Below, piece after piece: positions 44,845-53,910 of a stretch of DNA of 64,000 nucleotides. Each line of letters opens with the position of its first letter. The stretch's first letter is position 1. The DNA is from Candidatus Pristimantibacillus lignocellulolyticus (GTDB lineage Bacteria; Bacillota; Bacilli; Paenibacillales; Paenibacillaceae). Location of the stretch: positions 4,770,001-4,834,000 of the forward strand of contig CP097899.1 of the NCBI GenBank assembly GCA_023639215.1, written 5' to 3'. Made by a program: the position numbers and the translations under genes. The notes below the pieces were generated by a model. It made no database searches, was not told the origin of the DNA, and was given only the letters and a program-made list of their open reading frames with translations.

Positions 44845-45249
44845 CTAGTTTACACGCTTCGTATGATCTTCATTCTCAACTTTTCCATCAGGTTTAAGAT
44901 GTACATCATGTACATGTACGTTCACTTCAACAACTGAAAGTCCGGTCATCATTTCAATAGAGCGTTTAATATTTTCTTGAACATTGTTTGCAACTTCTGG
45001 AATTTTATGTCCATATTGGATAATAACAGAAACGTCAACTGCTGCTTCTCTTTGTCCAACTTCAACTTTTACGCCTTTAGCAACGTTCTTTTTACCAAGA
45101 AGCTCAGCAATACCACCAGCTAAGCCACCACTCATACCTGCAATACCGTCAACTTCAACCGTTGCTAGTCCTGCAATTACTTCAATGACTTCTGGGGCAA
45201 TTTGAATTGTACCCATGTCTGTTTTTTCATATTCAGCAATAATACTCAT
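44845..45249 (-). CDS. yqhY: Asp23/Gls24 family protein (YqhY-like)
   Basis: 134 residues with the Asp23 fold pattern: IQIAPEVIEVIAGLATVEVDGI, GVKVEVGQREAAVDVSVIIQYG and GLSVVEVNVHVHDV. Family members form membrane-associated assemblies under envelope stress, and in Bacillus the gene next to accBC influences acetyl-CoA carboxylase. It lies just downstream of accC here. Start ATG with GGAGGTG upstream. Confidence 0.93.
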   Translation of the reverse strand: MSIIAEYEKTDMGTIQIAPEVIEVIAGLATVEVDGIAGMSGGLAGGIAELLGKKNVAKGVKVEVGQREAAVDVSVIIQYGHKIPEVANNVQENIKRSIEMMTGLSVVEVNVHVHDVHLKPDGKVENEDHTKRVN

Positions 45250-45371
45250 GCTGGTTACACCTCCAAATAATCAATACCTGCCTAAGGTCATGCTTACCTT
45301 CGTTACTTATTTCTATACTATAACATTCAGTAAGAATTATGACAAACTATATTGCTTAGTGTATTGATGGC

Positions 45372-46727
45372 TTAAGCTGTGCCATTAATGTCATGTTCCT
45401 CAAGGAACTTAATGTCAAAGTCACCGCTAATGAACTTCTCATGCTCAAGCACTTTCAAATGGAACGGAATAGTTGTCTTAATACCATCAATTGCAAATTC
45501 TTGCAAAGCACGTTTCATACGGCTAATCGCTTCATTACGAGTTGGTGCCCATACAATAAGTTTTGCAATCATAGAATCATAATGTGGTGAAATCGTATAT
45601 CCTGGATAAACTGCACTATCTACACGAACACCGTTACCACCAGGTGGCAAGTAGAATGCAATATTTCCTGCAGATGGCATGAAGTTACGTTCAGAATCTT
45701 CTGCATTAATACGACATTCAATAGACCAACCATTTATACTTAGATCTTCTTGAGCGATTGAAAGTGGATTACCTTCAGCTACCGAGATCATTTCCTTAAT
45801 CAGATCCGTATTTGTGATCATCTCTGTAACGGGATGTTCAACTTGAATACGAGTATTCATCTCCATGAAATAGAATTGATTGTCAGGACCTAATAGAAAC
45901 TCTAACGTTCCTGCACCAGAATAATTAACTGCAAGTGCGGCACGAACAGCAGCTTGCCCCATCGCCGAACGAAGTTCAGGAGAAAGCATTGAACAAGGAG
46001 CTTCCTCGATTAGTTTCTGACGACGACGTTGTACAGAGCAATCTCGTTCAAACAGATGAATCGCATTACCATGCTTATCAGCCATAATTTGAACTTCAAC
46101 ATGCTTCATACCAGTCAAATATTTCTCCAAGTATACTCCACCATTACCGAAAGCTTTTTGAGCTTCCTGTTGTGCAGTAGAAATTTGGGTAATCAGACTA
46201 TCTTCATCTTCAGCAATACGTATACCTTTACCGCCACCACCTGCTGTAGCTTTAATGATGACAGGATATCCGATATCACGTGCAACCATAATCGCCTCGT
46301 CCATATCTTCGATAAGTCCATCAGAACCAGGAATAATAGGAACGTTAGCACTCTTCATTGTAAGTTTTGCAACTGCCTTATCACCCATTTTGCTAATTGC
46401 TTCAGGCGAAGGTCCGATGAATGTAATGTTGCATGATTCACAAATTTCTGCAAAATCAGCATTTTCAGCTAGAAACCCATAGCCTGGGTGGATAGCATCA
46501 CATTCGGTAATTGTAGCAACGCTCATAATATTTGTTAGATTTAAGTAACTGTCTTTGGAAGCGATTGGCCCAATACAGTATGCCTCATCTGCTAGCTTCA
46601 CATGTAATGAATCACGATCTGCTTCAGAATATACAGCTACCGTTTGGATACCTAGCTCACGACAAGCTCGAATAATTCGAACCGCAATTTCTCCACGATT
46701 CGCAATTAATATTTTTTGGAATTTCAC
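45372..46727 (-). CDS. accC: Biotin carboxylase subunit of acetyl-CoA carboxylase
   Basis: 451 residues from GTG 46727 (AAAGGGG 10 bp upstream). Biotin-carboxylase N-domain (KILIANRGEIAVRIIRACRE), ATP-grasp with the glycine loop ATAGGGGKGIRIA, and catalytic motifs EMNTRIQVEHPVTE. It carboxylates biotin on AccB using ATP and bicarbonate, the first half of malonyl-CoA synthesis. Follows accB directly. Confidence 0.97.
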   Translation of the reverse strand: MKFQKILIANRGEIAVRIIRACRELGIQTVAVYSEADRDSLHVKLADEAYCIGPIASKDSYLNLTNIMSVATITECDAIHPGYGFLAENADFAEICESCNITFIGPSPEAISKMGDKAVAKLTMKSANVPIIPGSDGLIEDMDEAIMVARDIGYPVIIKATAGGGGKGIRIAEDEDSLITQISTAQQEAQKAFGNGGVYLEKYLTGMKHVEVQIMADKHGNAIHLFERDCSVQRRRQKLIEEAPCSMLSPELRSAMGQAAVRAALAVNYSGAGTLEFLLGPDNQFYFMEMNTRIQVEHPVTEMITNTDLIKEMISVAEGNPLSIAQEDLSINGWSIECRINAEDSERNFMPSAGNIAFYLPPGGNGVRVDSAVYPGYTISPHYDSMIAKLIVWAPTRNEAISRMKRALQEFAIDGIKTTIPFHLKVLEHEKFISGDFDIKFLEEHDINGTA

Positions 46728-46774
46728 GAATGACGAACCCCTTTCAACCATTAAATTCTTGTAGTGGCAAACGA

Positions 46775-47266
46775 TTAGTCCGCTTTCACTAGGAACAATG
46801 GTTGACCAAATTCAACCAACTGGCCATTCGTTACTAAAATTTCAACGATTTCGCCATTTACTTCTGCTTCTAGTTCATTCATAAGCTTCATTGCTTCAAG
46901 AATACATACAACTGACTTCGTATTCACTCGATCGCCAACGTTTACGAATACAGCAGCATCAGGTGTTGGTGAACTGTAAAAAGTACCTACCATTGGAGAT
47001 GTAATTTTGTGATACTGTTCAGATGTTGCAACTGGTTGTACAGGAGCTAGCTCACTTTGTACGACAGGTTGGCTTACAGTAGGCTGCGCTTGAACAGCTG
47101 GTTGCGTATATGTATGCATAACTGGAGCCGTCTGAACTGTAACCACTTCAGATTTGCTAGGTTTACGAATATGTAGGCGAGTGCCTTCATTTTCGATTTC
47201 GAGCTCTTCAACGGATGTTTGATCTACCAGCTTGATTATTTCTTTAATCTCGCTCAACTTAAACAT
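46775..47266 (-). CDS. accB: Biotin carboxyl carrier protein
   Basis: 163 residues from ATG 47266, since GGAG sits 11 bp upstream. N-terminal helix (FKLSEIKEIIKLVDQTSVEE), a Pro/Gln/Val-rich flexible linker (about 45-85) and the biotinyl domain with the modified lysine in LEAMKLMNE. It shuttles carboxybiotin between AccC and the carboxyltransferase. First of the accB-accC pair. Confidence 0.97.
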   Translation of the reverse strand: MFKLSEIKEIIKLVDQTSVEELEIENEGTRLHIRKPSKSEVVTVQTAPVMHTYTQPAVQAQPTVSQPVVQSELAPVQPVATSEQYHKITSPMVGTFYSSPTPDAAVFVNVGDRVNTKSVVCILEAMKLMNELEAEVNGEIVEILVTNGQLVEFGQPLFLVKAD

Positions 47267-47354
47267 GAACGTAATCACTCCTCATTTTTCACATAACGTC
47301 TAGTATTATATCACAAATAGACAATAACACGAATTTTTTTTTATGAGATTTTAA

Positions 47355-47402
47355 GATAACTCCATCATAAGTAGATTATGTCTACTTATAACTGGAGTTA
47401 TC
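47355..47402 (-). terminator. Terminator at the end of the spoIIIA operon
   Basis: A two-part stem, GATAACTCCA with its complement and an inner ATAAGTAGA/TCTACTTAT, is followed on the minus strand by TTAAAATC and then an A/T-rich stretch. It separates spoIIIAH from accB. Confidence 0.7.
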
Positions 47403-47424
47403 CACGAAAAGTGATTACTTTTTT

Positions 47425-48045
47425 CTAAGGATTTGGAATAAATTGCACGGAGACTTGCTCAGGTCTTACATCCATTACAGTAATCACTTGATCAATAATT
47501 TCAGCTGCTTGCTTTTTCTCTAGAACATCACTTGTAACGACAACTTTATATTTATCATTCAATTCCTCAGATACAAACACAACTTCATACGTTTGCATGA
47601 GGTCATTTTCAAGTTGAGTCACTTTTTCCATTTTCCCTTCCAATTGTTCCAATTCAGCAACCGCAGCTATAGATGTTTCTTCATCGACACTTACATCAGC
47701 AATAACTGAGTTAATTCGATTGTTTTCTACTTCGTACTGCTGTTCACGTTTTGTAAGCAATTCACTGAACATTCCACCTTCGAAATAGTTTTCTGCTTTC
47801 AATTGTTCTAGTACCTCTTGGTCTAAAGCACTAATTGTGTACTTAGAACCATCTTCATTCGTTCCTGATACCGCAGTAGCATCTTTTCCTTCTGGAGTGC
47901 TTACTTCAGCCACATTTTGCAAATTAGTTGCGTCTGTCACTTTATCTTTACCACCGATATCTTGTGTGAATAAATAGTATGCGGATAACACCACCATCAA
48001 ACTAAGCATTGAAATTAACCAAATCGTTTGTCTCTTTGTATTCAT
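47425..48045 (-). CDS. spoIIIAH: SpoIIIAH channel protein
   Basis: 206 residues from ATG 48045 (GGAGGG upstream). One membrane helix (about 8-26) is followed by an extracellular YscJ/FliF-type ring-building motif near the C-terminus (NDLMQTYEVVFVSEELNDKY). SpoIIIAH in the mother cell binds SpoIIQ from the forespore to bridge the two membranes. The C-terminal VRPEQVSVQFIP is typical. Last gene of the operon. Confidence 0.93.
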   Translation of the reverse strand: MNTKRQTIWLISMLSLMVVLSAYYLFTQDIGGKDKVTDATNLQNVAEVSTPEGKDATAVSGTNEDGSKYTISALDQEVLEQLKAENYFEGGMFSELLTKREQQYEVENNRINSVIADVSVDEETSIAAVAELEQLEGKMEKVTQLENDLMQTYEVVFVSEELNDKYKVVVTSDVLEKKQAAEIIDQVITVMDVRPEQVSVQFIPNP

Positions 48046-48067
48046 TATAAAACCCTCCATATATTGA

Positions 48068-48697
48068 TTATTTTTTACTTGGCACTACGGAAATTCTTGT
48101 TGGCACTACATTCATTCCTTTTTCAACTGCTTGTATAATCAATTTCCGTACAGCTGCATCCTCTGCACCTTCTGCTACTATTAACACTCCACGGATTCGT
48201 GGGTTAATAATTTTTGTAATAAGAGGTTGCTCACCATTATTAGCTTGATACAACACGACTTTTCCATCTGAGGTCACTGACGTAATATTTCTAGTGCCAC
48301 CATTGCGATCATTCTCCTCAGTTGTACTTTCACTCGTATTCATATTTCGCTCTACGACTTTTTCTTCCGTAGATTCAACGGTAACCATAACATCTACTTT
48401 TCCGACACCAACCATCTTCTCAAGTATTTCCTTGAGCCTTTCTTCAAGAGGACTCTCAACACTTGCAAAGGATGAAGTTGCGGTATCACCATTACGAAAA
48501 ACCTCCTCTGTAGTAGAAACGGCAGAGGGTTGTTGGTCAACCGTATCGATGTCTTTGAATGAAAAAAATGAGTTGATTAGCATTAGGAATATGCCAATTG
48601 CGCCTAAGATGATCAATCCCTGAATAACTTTCACTCGTTTTTCACCACCAGGGCCACCACCAAACCACTTTTCAATAAATTTCAACCATTTCACCAC
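48068..48697 (-). CDS. spoIIIAG: SpoIIIAG ring protein
   Basis: 209 residues. One membrane helix (about 25-43), then a ring-building domain with a conserved LEERLKEILEKMVGVGKVDVMVTVESTEE segment and RGVLIVAEGAEDAAVRKLIIQAV. SpoIIIAG forms a large ring in the mother-cell membrane as part of the feeding-tube channel. The start is GTG at 48697, overlapping a GGTGGTG stretch, so a second GTG 3 bases on is also possible. Confidence 0.93.
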   Translation of the reverse strand: MVKWLKFIEKWFGGGPGGEKRVKVIQGLIILGAIGIFLMLINSFFSFKDIDTVDQQPSAVSTTEEVFRNGDTATSSFASVESPLEERLKEILEKMVGVGKVDVMVTVESTEEKVVERNMNTSESTTEENDRNGGTRNITSVTSDGKVVLYQANNGEQPLITKIINPRIRGVLIVAEGAEDAAVRKLIIQAVEKGMNVVPTRISVVPSKK

Positions 48698-48723
48698 CTT
48701 ATGTCTTCCGATAATATGACCCG

Positions 48724-49440
48724 CTAACTTTTGGCTTGTACGTAAATTTGATTTTCTTTAACATTCCAACTTGCTGCAAGAATGGATATGATTTGTAAAG
48801 CTTGCTCATCTTGCACCGCATGGTAACCACTCTGTTGCTTTGGTTTTTGTTCCGTTTCTGGGTTAGGTGATTCTGATTCCTCACTGACAGTTACATCAAC
48901 CTGTACTTTGATTTCACTCACTTTAATTGGCTCCTGTACCGCTACTTCTTCAACTTGTGACTCAGATGGCACCTGCTTAAGCGTGACCGTTATGGATTCA
49001 ATATAAGGAGTTTGATCTGCGCTAGTACCTTTGTTCCAACCTAATTGAACTGCAACCTGTTGAACGTTGGCATCACTTTGATTGAGTAGTTGCTGCTTCA
49101 TTGCTTCTTCTAGACCGAGTTTGGTTAATTGTTCAGATGCTTGCTCGCGATCAACCTTCAACTCCGATGCACGCTTATTAATTTCTTCTAGTGTTGGAAC
49201 GTTTAACTCTTCACCTTCGAATTGTTCGTCCCATAATGAATAACTGGCAGCCAATTGTGAGGTAAAATCTTTCTGAAAGAGATTCAGTAAAGGATTAAGC
49301 ATTGTGAGTAGCAAGATTAATCCAATAACTAACCGCGAATAACGTAGCATCTTGTTGTTTGGTAGAACTAATTCGACAATTACCGCCAACAAAATTACTG
49401 CAATTACGCTTTGTAGCCATTCTCCTAGCCAGGCTAGCAC
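48724..49440 (-). CDS. spoIIIAF: SpoIIIAF
   Basis: 238 residues. Two membrane helices (about 8-25 and 34-52), then a soluble part with a ring-type beta segment (VAVQLGWNKG, SEIKVQVDVTV). Member of the SpoIIIA complex in the engulfing mother cell. Start GTG with GGAGGTGAGG upstream. The 434-bp spacer upstream, filled by two R2 repeats, splits the operon between spoIIIAE and spoIIIAF. Confidence 0.9.
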   Translation of the reverse strand: MLAWLGEWLQSVIAVILLAVIVELVLPNNKMLRYSRLVIGLILLLTMLNPLLNLFQKDFTSQLAASYSLWDEQFEGEELNVPTLEEINKRASELKVDREQASEQLTKLGLEEAMKQQLLNQSDANVQQVAVQLGWNKGTSADQTPYIESITVTLKQVPSESQVEEVAVQEPIKVSEIKVQVDVTVSEESESPNPETEQKPKQQSGYHAVQDEQALQIISILAASWNVKENQIYVQAKS

Positions 49441-49460
49441 ATTATCCTCACCTCCTTATA

Positions 49461-49866
49461 GGTAGTTCAAAATGTTCAATTGTGATTACGATGTTATATC
49501 AATGTAGATTAGTCGACTTCGAATATGTCGGTCATCGCTCTCTCCAGTACTCACGTACCAATTACGTACGTTCCGTGCTTCGTGTCACTAACTTCCCGTC
49601 ATCTTCTTGGTACTGACAATCGAACATTTTGAACCTATATTGAATGGTAGTTCAAACTGCTCGTTCGTGATTACGATGTTTAGGCTTGGTAGATTAGTCG
49701 ACTTCGAATATGTCGGTCATCGCTCACTCCAGTACTCATTTACCAATTACGTACGTTCCGTGCTTCATTTCACTAGCTTCCCGTCATCTTCTTGGTACTG
49801 ACAATCGAACATTTTGAACCTATATTGAATGGTAGTTCAATCTGTTCACCTGTGATTACGATGTTA
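49461..49866. repeat. 185-bp tandem repeat, about 2.2 copies (family R2)
   Basis: The marker GTGATTACGATGTT recurs at 49482, 49667 and 49852, giving an exact 185-bp period. Units carry GGTAGTTCAAA with an inverted TTTTGAACC arm, TTCGAATATGTCGGTCATCG, ACCAATTACGTACGTTCCG and GTCATCTTCTTGGTACTGAC. Open frames within the repeats recur only because the repeat does; I see no gene. This is the whole spoIIIAE-spoIIIAF spacer. Confidence 0.92.
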
Positions 49867-49874
49867 AAGCCTCT

Positions 49875-51083
49875 TCACCGCACCATGACGGTGGCGTTCC
49901 CCGCTGTAATGATGATCGTGATTGCAAGGAAGAACATTAGACTTACCGCCGCTAGTGCCGCAAACACATACAGCATCGTCTTCCCAATCGTTTGTAGACA
50001 TGCAGCTATAGGTGAATCACCTAATGGCTGCATGATCGCTCCTGCAATGTGATAGATCAATGCTAAAGCAACAATCTTGATTGCAGGGAAAGCGCAAATG
50101 ATAAGTAGCACAATGACACCGGCTAGTCCAATTGCGTTTTTTGCTACCAACGATGCGGATAGAATAGTGTCAGCAGCATCAGAGAACATCTTCCCTACCA
50201 CAGGAACAAAGTTGCCCGTTACGAATTTGGCAGTTCGAAGTGCAACGCCATCAGTAATTGAACTCGTTGCTCCCTGCACAGAAATGACGCCAAGAAATAC
50301 AGTCAAAAGTATACCTAGTAGAGTAACTGCAATCCCTCTTAACATGTTGGCTAAATGAGTCACTTTGAAGCGATCTGTCATTGCACTAACAATATGTAAA
50401 ACTGCTGAGAAGAACAGCAATGGAAACACAACTAGATAGATTAAAGTGCCAACGACATGAATCATAAAAATGATCAGTGGATGCATTACTGATACTGTGA
50501 CCACTCCACCCATTGAAGCTAACAATGTAAGTAGAAGTGGGATCATGGCTAGCATGAACGTGATCATCTCTTCAATCGCTTCCTTCGCGTAACCAATAGC
50601 TACACTGAAACTATTAATTGCGATTGTAACTAGTACCATGAAAACGATGGAATAGGCAACTTTACTAATTGCGTTTCGTTCAAATGCGTTCTGCAGTGTT
50701 TCTAGCATCATACTGAATACCGCTAACATGACGATGATTATTAGAAGTTTACTGTTATAAATAATTTCCTGAATAAAGTAAGCAAACAACCCTTTTATTA
50801 TTGTGCTAGCTTCAAATTTATTTCCTTCATCAGAGAACATAAGTTCATTAATGGTAGGAAGCTGGTTGTTCGGAAAATACTGCCTGTATTCTTCACCCAT
50901 TTGCTCCCAATATTGCTCAATTGTTTTCGTATCAAGTGAATTGACCTGTTCTTCTACCCATTTGGACGTCATATCTGAGGAATATTCATCGCTTGGTGTA
51001 CTGCTTGCTTCTGCCAATGGCGAGAAACAAGTAAGCAATAATATCATAATTATCCATGTTAGTAATCGACTCACTACTCTCAT
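49875..51083 (-). CDS. spoIIIAE: SpoIIIAE membrane protein
   Basis: 402 residues. Signal-like N-terminus, then at least six to seven membrane helices from about residue 105 on, with the conserved core GNFVPVVGKMFSDAADTILS. It is the large integral membrane part of the SpoIIIA complex. Start ATG with AGGAGG upstream. The 3' end abuts the R2 repeats. Confidence 0.95.
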   Translation of the reverse strand: MRVVSRLLTWIIMILLLTCFSPLAEASSTPSDEYSSDMTSKWVEEQVNSLDTKTIEQYWEQMGEEYRQYFPNNQLPTINELMFSDEGNKFEASTIIKGLFAYFIQEIIYNSKLLIIIVMLAVFSMMLETLQNAFERNAISKVAYSIVFMVLVTIAINSFSVAIGYAKEAIEEMITFMLAMIPLLLTLLASMGGVVTVSVMHPLIIFMIHVVGTLIYLVVFPLLFFSAVLHIVSAMTDRFKVTHLANMLRGIAVTLLGILLTVFLGVISVQGATSSITDGVALRTAKFVTGNFVPVVGKMFSDAADTILSASLVAKNAIGLAGVIVLLIICAFPAIKIVALALIYHIAGAIMQPLGDSPIAACLQTIGKTMLYVFAALAAVSLMFFLAITIIITAGNATVMVR

Positions 51084-51098
51084 TTAACTGTCCTCCTA

Positions 51099-51494
51099 TC
51101 AACTTCCCATAGGAAGTAACGATAGCAATGTTTCGATAATGACATTAATGATAGGTATTGCTAGAACGAGAATGAATATTTTACCAGCAAACTCGATTTT
51201 TGAAGCAATGCTTTCTTGTCCGGCATCTCTCACCATTTGGGCTCCAAATTCTGCGATATAAGCGATCCCTATTATTTTAAGTACTGTTTTTAAGTAAATA
51301 TCCGGAATGCCGGATTTCGTTGCTAGTTCATTTATTACAGTAATTACAGCATCAATTTTTCCAATGACGAGTAAGAAGATGAACACACCTGTAAATGACG
51401 TAATAAGAAATGCGAACAATGGCTTCTGATCTTTAAGGACTAAGACGAGGATCGTTGCGATTAAGCCAAGTCCTACAATTTGAATGATTTCCAC
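51099..51494 (-). CDS. spoIIIAD: SpoIIIAD membrane protein
   Basis: 131 residues from GTG 51494, chosen because AGGTG lies 6 bp upstream; GTG 51503 is possible. Helical membrane protein with IIQIVGLGLIATILVLVLKD and KIIGIAYIAEFGAQMVRDAG, matching SpoIIIAD throughout. It is tightly coupled to spoIIIAC, whose stop is almost adjacent. Confidence 0.93.
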   Translation of the reverse strand: MEIIQIVGLGLIATILVLVLKDQKPLFAFLITSFTGVFIFLLVIGKIDAVITVINELATKSGIPDIYLKTVLKIIGIAYIAEFGAQMVRDAGQESIASKIEFAGKIFILVLAIPIINVIIETLLSLLPMGS

Positions 51495-51503
51495 AGCGTT
51501 CAC

Positions 51504-51701
51504 CTACTGAAATAGAAAAATTGCCTTAATTTCTTGAAATAACTCTCCTAGTAGATCGATAACCATAAATAGTCCTACTACAAAGCCCATTACAGTTACC
51601 CAATGCGCCATGTCTTCTTTCCCCATTTGTTTCAATACAGAATGTATAATCGCAATAACAATGCCGACACCTGCAATCTGAAATATTGCTGTTACATCCA
51701 T
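51504..51701 (-). CDS. spoIIIAC: SpoIIIAC membrane protein
   Basis: 65 residues from ATG 51701 (a second in-frame ATG at 51710 lies too close to GAGGGG). Two membrane helices, with FQIAGVGIVIAIIHSVLKQM and the C-terminal IKAIFLFQ typical of SpoIIIAC. Adjacent to spoIIIAD and spoIIIAB. Confidence 0.93.
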   Translation of the reverse strand: MDVTAIFQIAGVGIVIAIIHSVLKQMGKEDMAHWVTVMGFVVGLFMVIDLLGELFQEIKAIFLFQ

Positions 51702-51719
51702 CTTTATCATCTACCCCTC

Positions 51720-52238
51720 TTACACCATCAATATGACAATTAGAACAGCTCCTAATGCACCTAAACTTCTCCACATTTTCACGAATTTGTCTTGTTCTTC
51801 TCTTGCTGTTACTTCTTCGGTTTTCAATTGTAATTGAGCAAGTTGGAGATGTTTCTGCTGATCTTCGGAGTCACTCATCCCAAGAACGGAGCCCATTCTA
51901 AGTAAAACTTCTTTCTCCCTGATTTTCATTGATGTAGTGGACCAACATTGTTCTACAGCCTTACACCACGCTTCATTGAGCGAAAGTTCTTGTTCCCCTT
52001 GCAGCAAATCTGCGGTAGTTTGGAAAAGTTCACGTATTGGTGGTTCAGTTGCTTCTGCGGTTACGAGACAAGCTACTGGTAAAGGCGTTCGTCCATAATT
52101 GATTTCAGTTTCAAGGCGTTGCAACGCATGTATGAGAATACGCAATTCTTTTGCTCGATCTACATACTTTGCTGCTTGCAAAAAACCAACTGCTGTTCCA
52201 GAGAACAGAATTAGTAAAGCACCTAGCAGCTTAATCAT
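51720..52238 (-). CDS. spoIIIAB: SpoIIIAB
   Basis: 172 residues from ATG 52238 (GGTGGGTGG upstream). N-terminal and C-terminal membrane helices (about 2-20 and 155-171) enclose a helical GspF-like cytoplasmic part with RAKELRILIHALQRLETEINYGRTPLP. It probably interacts with the SpoIIIAA ATPase. The spacer upstream to spoIIIAA is filled by R3 repeats. Confidence 0.94.
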   Translation of the reverse strand: MIKLLGALLILFSGTAVGFLQAAKYVDRAKELRILIHALQRLETEINYGRTPLPVACLVTAEATEPPIRELFQTTADLLQGEQELSLNEAWCKAVEQCWSTTSMKIREKEVLLRMGSVLGMSDSEDQQKHLQLAQLQLKTEEVTAREEQDKFVKMWRSLGALGAVLIVILMV

Positions 52239-52261
52239 TATCCACCCACCTTTCATTTTCA

Positions 52262-52720
52262 GTGTGCAAGTTCGCTTCATATTCGATGCCGATTACGCTA
52301 CTTTAGCCAATCATCGTTATCAAAGCCCGCTTTTTGAACTACCTCATTCAATAAAGGTTCAAAAAGCGGGCTTTTAGAACCGAGAAGATGGAGCGTTACT
52401 TTAGGTAGGAGGAAGCGCAAGTGTACGTTATTGGTACACGCGGCCCGGACTTCCCAAGTTCGCTTCATATTCGATGCCGATTACGCTACTTTAGCCAATC
52501 ATCGTTATCAAAGTCCGCTTTTTGAACTACCTCTTCCAATAATGGTTCAAAAAGCGGGCTTTCAGAACCAAGAAGATGGAGCGCTACTTGAGGGAGGAGG
52601 AAGCGCAAGTGTACGTTATTGGTACACGCGGCCCGGACTTCCCAAGTTCGCTTCATATTCGATGTCGAATATGCTACGTAGCATTCTCATCGTTATCAAA
52701 GTCCGCTTTTTGAACTACCT
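52262..52720. repeat. 188-bp tandem repeat, about 2.4 copies (family R3)
   Basis: AAGTTCGCTTCATATTCGATG recurs at 52268, 52456 and 52644, an exact 188-bp period. Each full unit holds AAAGCCCGCTTTTTGAAC or a one-base variant and the inverse GTTCAAAAAGCGGGCTTT, a stem of about 18 bp, followed by AAGAAGATGGAGCG and ACGTTATTGGTACACGCGG. It fills the spoIIIAA-spoIIIAB spacer completely and ends one base before the spoIIIAA stop. In inverted orientation it matches family R2. Confidence 0.92.
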
Positions 52721-53689
52721 CTATAGGACGAAGTCTTTAGCTAGTTCCTCTCTCGCCTTCTCCACCGGCACTATACGATGCATAAAGCCTTTTTCACTGC
52801 GCCGCAGTTCGATTATGTTAGCAAATACTTTTTCGTCGATTAGTCTCATAATCTCATGTCGCCCAAGTACTTCTAACACATCGTAAGCATGTGCCGTAGC
52901 TATCACTTTCACTCCAGAATGAGCTGCCTCTCGAATGGATACCGCATCTTCTACTCGTCCAATCTCATCTACTATGATCACTTCAGGCGACATCGACCTG
53001 AGCATCATCATCATTCCTTCTGCCTTAGGACACGCATCCATGACATCTGTTCGAGGCCCTACATCGAATGTAGGAATCCCTCTAACACAAGCTGCTATTT
53101 CTGAGCGTTCATCTACAATTCCGATCTTCATTGGTAATCGTCTATGCCCATCACCATAACTTAATGATCGAGCTATATCTCGTAATATCGTTGTCTTGCC
53201 TTGTTGTGGAGGAGATATAATTAGTACGGATTGAAGACCGCCTCGCATGTGTGAAAATAGCTTGGGCAATAATTGTTTGGATGCTCCTATCACTTCTCGC
53301 GCAATCCTTATATTGAAGCCACCAATATCGCGGATCCCTCTTACTAAGCCTCCATCCAATATCGTTCGACCAACAATACCAATACGATGCCCGCCTGCAA
53401 CTGTAATATAGCCACGTCGTAATTCTTCCTCCATCGTATACAGAGAATAGTTCGTTATTTTCTCAAGCAATTTACGGCATTGCTCTGTAGTAGGATGATA
53501 GGCTAATCTTGAATCTTTCTCATGTTGACCCGCTTCTGTTACATAGTAGAAGTTCCCTTGAAGCGTAATTTCTAATGGTCTGTGTTCACGAATTCTTATT
53601 TCTTCGATGCTGTTCTTCATGTCTGCCGGTAACTTCTCAAGTATCTTTTTTATTTCAATTGGAAGTAGTTGAACAATATCTGCTAACAT
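52721..53689 (-). CDS. spoIIIAA: SpoIIIAA ATPase
   Basis: 322 residues from ATG 53689. Secretion-type (GspE/VirB11-like) ATPase with Walker A SPPQQGKTTILRDIAR and Walker B EVIIVDEIG, plus the N-terminal RIREHRPLEI segment. It is the only ATPase of the SpoIIIA channel and acts in the mother cell during engulfment. The operon is preceded by a sigma-E-type promoter at 53729-53757. The gene's end abuts repeat R3. Confidence 0.96.
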   Translation of the reverse strand: MLADIVQLLPIEIKKILEKLPADMKNSIEEIRIREHRPLEITLQGNFYYVTEAGQHEKDSRLAYHPTTEQCRKLLEKITNYSLYTMEEELRRGYITVAGGHRIGIVGRTILDGGLVRGIRDIGGFNIRIAREVIGASKQLLPKLFSHMRGGLQSVLIISPPQQGKTTILRDIARSLSYGDGHRRLPMKIGIVDERSEIAACVRGIPTFDVGPRTDVMDACPKAEGMMMMLRSMSPEVIIVDEIGRVEDAVSIREAAHSGVKVIATAHAYDVLEVLGRHEIMRLIDEKVFANIIELRRSEKGFMHRIVPVEKAREELAKDFVL

Positions 53690-53728
53690 CGTAATGGTCA
53701 CTCCCTACAAATTGCTCTTGACGATACA

Positions 53729-53757
53729 AGTCTATGCTTGTCTTTTCAAAAATATCC
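53729..53757 (-). promoter_or_regulatory. Sigma-E-type promoter of the spoIIIA operon
   Basis: On the minus strand GGATATT (53751-53757), 14 bp, CATAGACT (53729-53736), close to the sigma-E consensus KMATATT-N14-CATACANT. It lies 40 bp upstream of the spoIIIAA start, as expected for a mother-cell operon. Confidence 0.7.
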
Positions 53758-53910
53758 CTATTTATTTCATACGTTTTAATAGCTTGCTAGAGAGAATGAT
53801 AATTACTAACTTACAATTTACGATTCAGGTTAAATTCAGATTGACACCTGCCTAATAATTCATGCATAGGATATCACTATATAGCAGAGCGATAGAAAGA
53901 AGGATTGTCT

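Noticed and set aside
49359..50052. Recurrent + strand frames sharing similar proteins in the spoIIIAE-AF spacer
   Set aside because: Their similarity reflects the 185-bp DNA repeat, with no ribosome site or conserved start, so they are not a gene family.
52262..52720. CRISPR array
   Set aside because: Units are 188 bp in perfect head-to-tail tandem without unique spacers; no cas genes.
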